NCBI RefSeq assembly: GCF_021172045.1
Contig: NZ_CP087164.1
Coordinates: 3,286,001 to 3,350,000 of the forward strand
From: Capillimicrobium parvum
GTDB taxonomy: Bacteria; Actinomycetota; Thermoleophilia; Solirubrobacterales; Solirubrobacteraceae
Length of the DNA: 64,000 nt
Reading direction: 5' to 3'
Under the pieces are notes generated by a model. That model had not been told where the DNA came from, searched no databases, and saw only the letters and a list, made by a program, of their open reading frames with translations. This document shows, in pieces, positions 62,060-64,000 of the stretch. Within the stretch, counting starts at the first letter, position 1; every line of letters begins with the position of its first letter. The position numbers and the translations under genes are program-made.

Positions 62060-63466
62060 TTACCGGCTCTCGTGAGCGGCGCGCATGGGCCCGGTCGTGG
62101 GCACCTCGGTGAGCTGCGCGGCCCCCTCGACGGCCAGCTCGAGGCGCCCCCGCCCGGTGCGCCGCAGCCCGATCCCGCACCCGGCGGCGTCGAGCCGCCG
62201 GCGCAGGACGAGCAGGCGGGCCTCGAGGTTGTCGGCGCCGGCGGGCAGGCCGAGCGACTCGTCCAGGCGCAGCTCGCGGTTGGTGAACGCGGTGCGGCCG
62301 TGGCGGGCGTGCTCGCCGAGCAGCCGCCACAGGATGCGTCCCGGCACGCCCTTGACGAGGTACTCGCCGTCCACGAACACGCTGTCGTCGGCCTGGTAGT
62401 AGGTGACCGCGAGCGGCGCGGTGCCGGGGACGGCGCTCGGCTCGGACGCCCCGGCGGCCGCTGCCGCGGGCGCTCCCGCATCGGGCGCGTCGTGGCGCTC
62501 CGCGGCGAGCAGGGCGAGCGCGGTCGCGAGGTGGCCGCCGACGATCCGCAGCAGCCGCTCGTTGTGGCCGCCGAAGCGGCCCGGCCGGTCGCTCTCGAGG
62601 TACAGCGCGCCGGTCAGCCGGCCGCGCAGGATGAGCGGCACCGCCGCCGCGCTCTGCGCGTCGGCGAGCCCCGGCAGCGGGATCTCGCGGCCGGGCAGCC
62701 GGCCGCCCCGGTCCTCGACGCTCTCCCGCACCGCGGCGCGCATGGCGCGGCTGCGGGCGAGGTTCGGCACGCAGACGACCTCGCGGCGCTGGGCGGCGAT
62801 CCCGATGATCCCCTCCCCCACCGCGATCTCCGCCCCGGCCGACGGCGCCGGGTAGCCGTTGCCGCCCACCGCGAACAGGCGGTCGCCGCGCTCGTCGGCG
62901 ACCAGCAGGATCGCGTGGGAGAACCCGAAGAGGTCGTCGAGCGCCTGCAGGGCGACGCGCGTCGCGTCGTCGTAGTCGGGGCACTGCGAGACGCGGCGCA
63001 CGAAGTCGTCCAGACGGGCGATCGCGCGGTCCTCGGGCTGAGGCGCGGGTGCCGCGGGCGCCGGCCCGACCGCCGCGGAGCGGGTGACGCGGCAGACGTC
63101 GACGCCGCGCAGCCGGAACGCCTCGCCCATCCCGGTCTGCGAGGCGACCGCGTCGAGGTTCGCGCGCATGCGCTCGAAGACCGGGCCCTCGGTCTCTGTG
63201 TGCAGGTAGCTCAGGTCGAGGACGAAGTCCTGCAGCGTCTCGGGGTCGACGACGCGCACCTGGGCGCGCGGGTTGGCGTCGAGGTTCGCCCGGGTCTTGT
63301 TGAAGAACTGGCGCGAGAGCGCGACCCGCTCGCGATCGACGTATTGGACGATCGACAGGTAGGTGACGTTCGGCGTGCCGTCGGCCGCGCAGGTGGCCAG
63401 CGGCGAGGGGATCACGCCCTGCAGGCACGCGCGGATCGACTCGAGCGGGACCGCGAGGTCGCTCAT
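62060..63466 (-). CDS. PPOX-GAF-winged-helix regulator
   Basis: 468 residues. Residues about 1-125 are a pyridoxamine-phosphate-oxidase-like flavin barrel (TCAADGTPNVTYLSIVQYVD, SRQFFNKTRANLDANPRAQVRVV-like), 145-320 a GAF domain (LFGFSHAILLVADERG, VGEGIIGIAA, VPLILRGRLTGALYLESD), and about 355-450 an OmpR-type winged helix (TFTNRELRLDESLGL-like, LEARLLVLRRRLDAAGCGIGLRRTGRGRLEL-like). It could couple flavin or redox binding to transcription, probably of the following FMO gene 119 bases away. Confidence 0.85.
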   Translation of the reverse strand: MSDLAVPLESIRACLQGVIPSPLATCAADGTPNVTYLSIVQYVDRERVALSRQFFNKTRANLDANPRAQVRVVDPETLQDFVLDLSYLHTETEGPVFERMRANLDAVASQTGMGEAFRLRGVDVCRVTRSAAVGPAPAAPAPQPEDRAIARLDDFVRRVSQCPDYDDATRVALQALDDLFGFSHAILLVADERGDRLFAVGGNGYPAPSAGAEIAVGEGIIGIAAQRREVVCVPNLARSRAMRAAVRESVEDRGGRLPGREIPLPGLADAQSAAAVPLILRGRLTGALYLESDRPGRFGGHNERLLRIVGGHLATALALLAAERHDAPDAGAPAAAAAGASEPSAVPGTAPLAVTYYQADDSVFVDGEYLVKGVPGRILWRLLGEHARHGRTAFTNRELRLDESLGLPAGADNLEARLLVLRRRLDAAGCGIGLRRTGRGRLELAVEGAAQLTEVPTTGPMRAAHESR

Positions 63467-63942
63467 CCCAGCACCGCCCCCGCCCGCGGGCCCGGCGTCT
63501 GGTCGTAGACCTCGGCGACGGTGAACGTCACGGCGAGGACCCGGTCGTCGAGGAAGCGCATCGCCCGGCCGGGTGCGATGCCCACCTGCGCGACCTCGTC
63601 GGCGAACGCCGCGACGTGCTCGCGCATCCGTTCGAGGTCGGTCTCGGTCGGCTCACCCACCGCGGTGGCCGTGCCCTTCAACTGCACGCCCCGGTAGGTC
63701 GTGGGGAGGCTGAACGTGGCGGCGATCGCGCCGTTGCGTTCGAGGTTCGCCCGCGTCCGCGCCCCGGGCGGATCGCCGAGGCAGAGCGTCACGGCGGCGC
63801 CGTCCTGCGCCACCGCCGGCCCCCACGCGCGGGTGATCTCGGGCTGCAGATCCGCATCGCGGGTGGCGGCGACGATTGCCACGCCGCGGGCGAGGAACGC
63901 CACGACGTGCGGATCGAGGCGCAGCGCGGGAGGGGTCGTCAC
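63463..63942 (-). CDS. PPOX-type flavin-binding protein
   Basis: 159 residues from a GTG. Split-barrel PPOX fold: LARGVAIVAATRDADLQPEIT, VTLCLGDPPGARTRANLERNGAIAATFSLP-like, YRGVQLKGTATAVGEP. Its stop overlaps the start of the PPOX-GAF-wHTH gene by four bases, so the two flavin-fold proteins are co-translated. Substrate unknown. Confidence 0.87.
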   Translation of the reverse strand: MTTPPALRLDPHVVAFLARGVAIVAATRDADLQPEITRAWGPAVAQDGAAVTLCLGDPPGARTRANLERNGAIAATFSLPTTYRGVQLKGTATAVGEPTETDLERMREHVAAFADEVAQVGIAPGRAMRFLDDRVLAVTFTVAEVYDQTPGPRAGAVLG

Positions 63943-64000
63943 GAGCAGACCGTACCGACCATCGCCCGTTTGCCCGGCCGGGCGCCGGGTACCGAAGAGA

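Overview
The window is very GC-rich throughout, with densely packed genes, many GTG and TTG starts and many 4-base ATGA/GTGA/TTGA overlaps. Gene content (HrdB-like sigma factor, ECF factors, class III adenylate cyclase with an Rv1264-like regulatory domain, cydAB, a sulfur-carrier/threonine-synthase pair, fused SecDF, complete ruvCAB) points to a chromosomal segment of a free-living, aerobic soil actinobacterium. My best guess is the Thermoleophilia/Solirubrobacterales lineage; this is an inference from style and content, not a database match. I see no tRNA, rRNA, CRISPR array, insertion sequence or prophage.

Layout. 1-2 kb: end of a SRPBCC gene, a small frameshifted gene, and an NlpC/P60 wall hydrolase behind a c-di-AMP (ydaO-type) riboswitch. 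2-3 kb: a secreted Cys-pair repeat protein. 3.2-7.5 kb: a tightly coupled six-gene redox module (ApbE, ferric-reductase-like haem protein, NuoF/RnfC-like protein, [3Fe-4S] ferredoxin, b-type cytochrome). 7.5-13 kb: a secreted GH64/thaumatin-like protein, DUF202, a MetE-like protein, two sigma factors and a zinc ribbon. 13-15.6 kb: SAM-I riboswitch, threonine-synthase-like enzyme, MoaD-like sulfur carrier and inositol-phosphatase family protein, probably an alternative methionine route. 15.7-21.8 kb: CorA, flavin reductase, lipid kinase, MFS exporter, ECF sigma with SnoaL domain, ACC deaminase. 22-25 kb: HTH regulator divergent from cydAB and a small membrane protein.

25-41 kb is mostly one minus-strand information-processing cluster: ruvC-ruvA-ruvB, a degenerate GGDEF protein, a zinc-ribbon/PAS protein, secDF, a small membrane protein, recJ and rel, with yebC further upstream. 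A GFA enzyme, TetR regulator, class III cyclase and nitronate monooxygenase sit between. 41-50 kb carries sugar-nucleotide and carbohydrate genes (CDP-sugar synthesis, phosphohexomutase, RpiB, glycosyltransferase) with a NUDIX-CYTH fusion, MBL hydrolase, Gfo/Idh oxidoreductase and a methyltransferase. 50-55.6 kb: proline catabolism (putA halves), PLP synthase pdxS-pdxT and an RpiR regulator. 56-58 kb: two coupled beta-helix proteins. 58-60 kb: Pit phosphate transporter with a DUF47 partner behind a three-unit PHO box. 60-64 kb: a flavin monooxygenase, a PPOX-GAF-winged-helix regulator and a PPOX protein.

The strongest regulatory signals are RNA or DNA motifs recognised by eye: the c-di-AMP riboswitch, the SAM-I riboswitch and the PHO box. 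The same long hairpin sequence occurs at two convergent gene ends 37 kb apart. The most biologically interesting unit is the SAM-riboswitch/threonine-synthase-like/sulfur-carrier operon; second is the 3.2-7.5 kb electron-transfer module.
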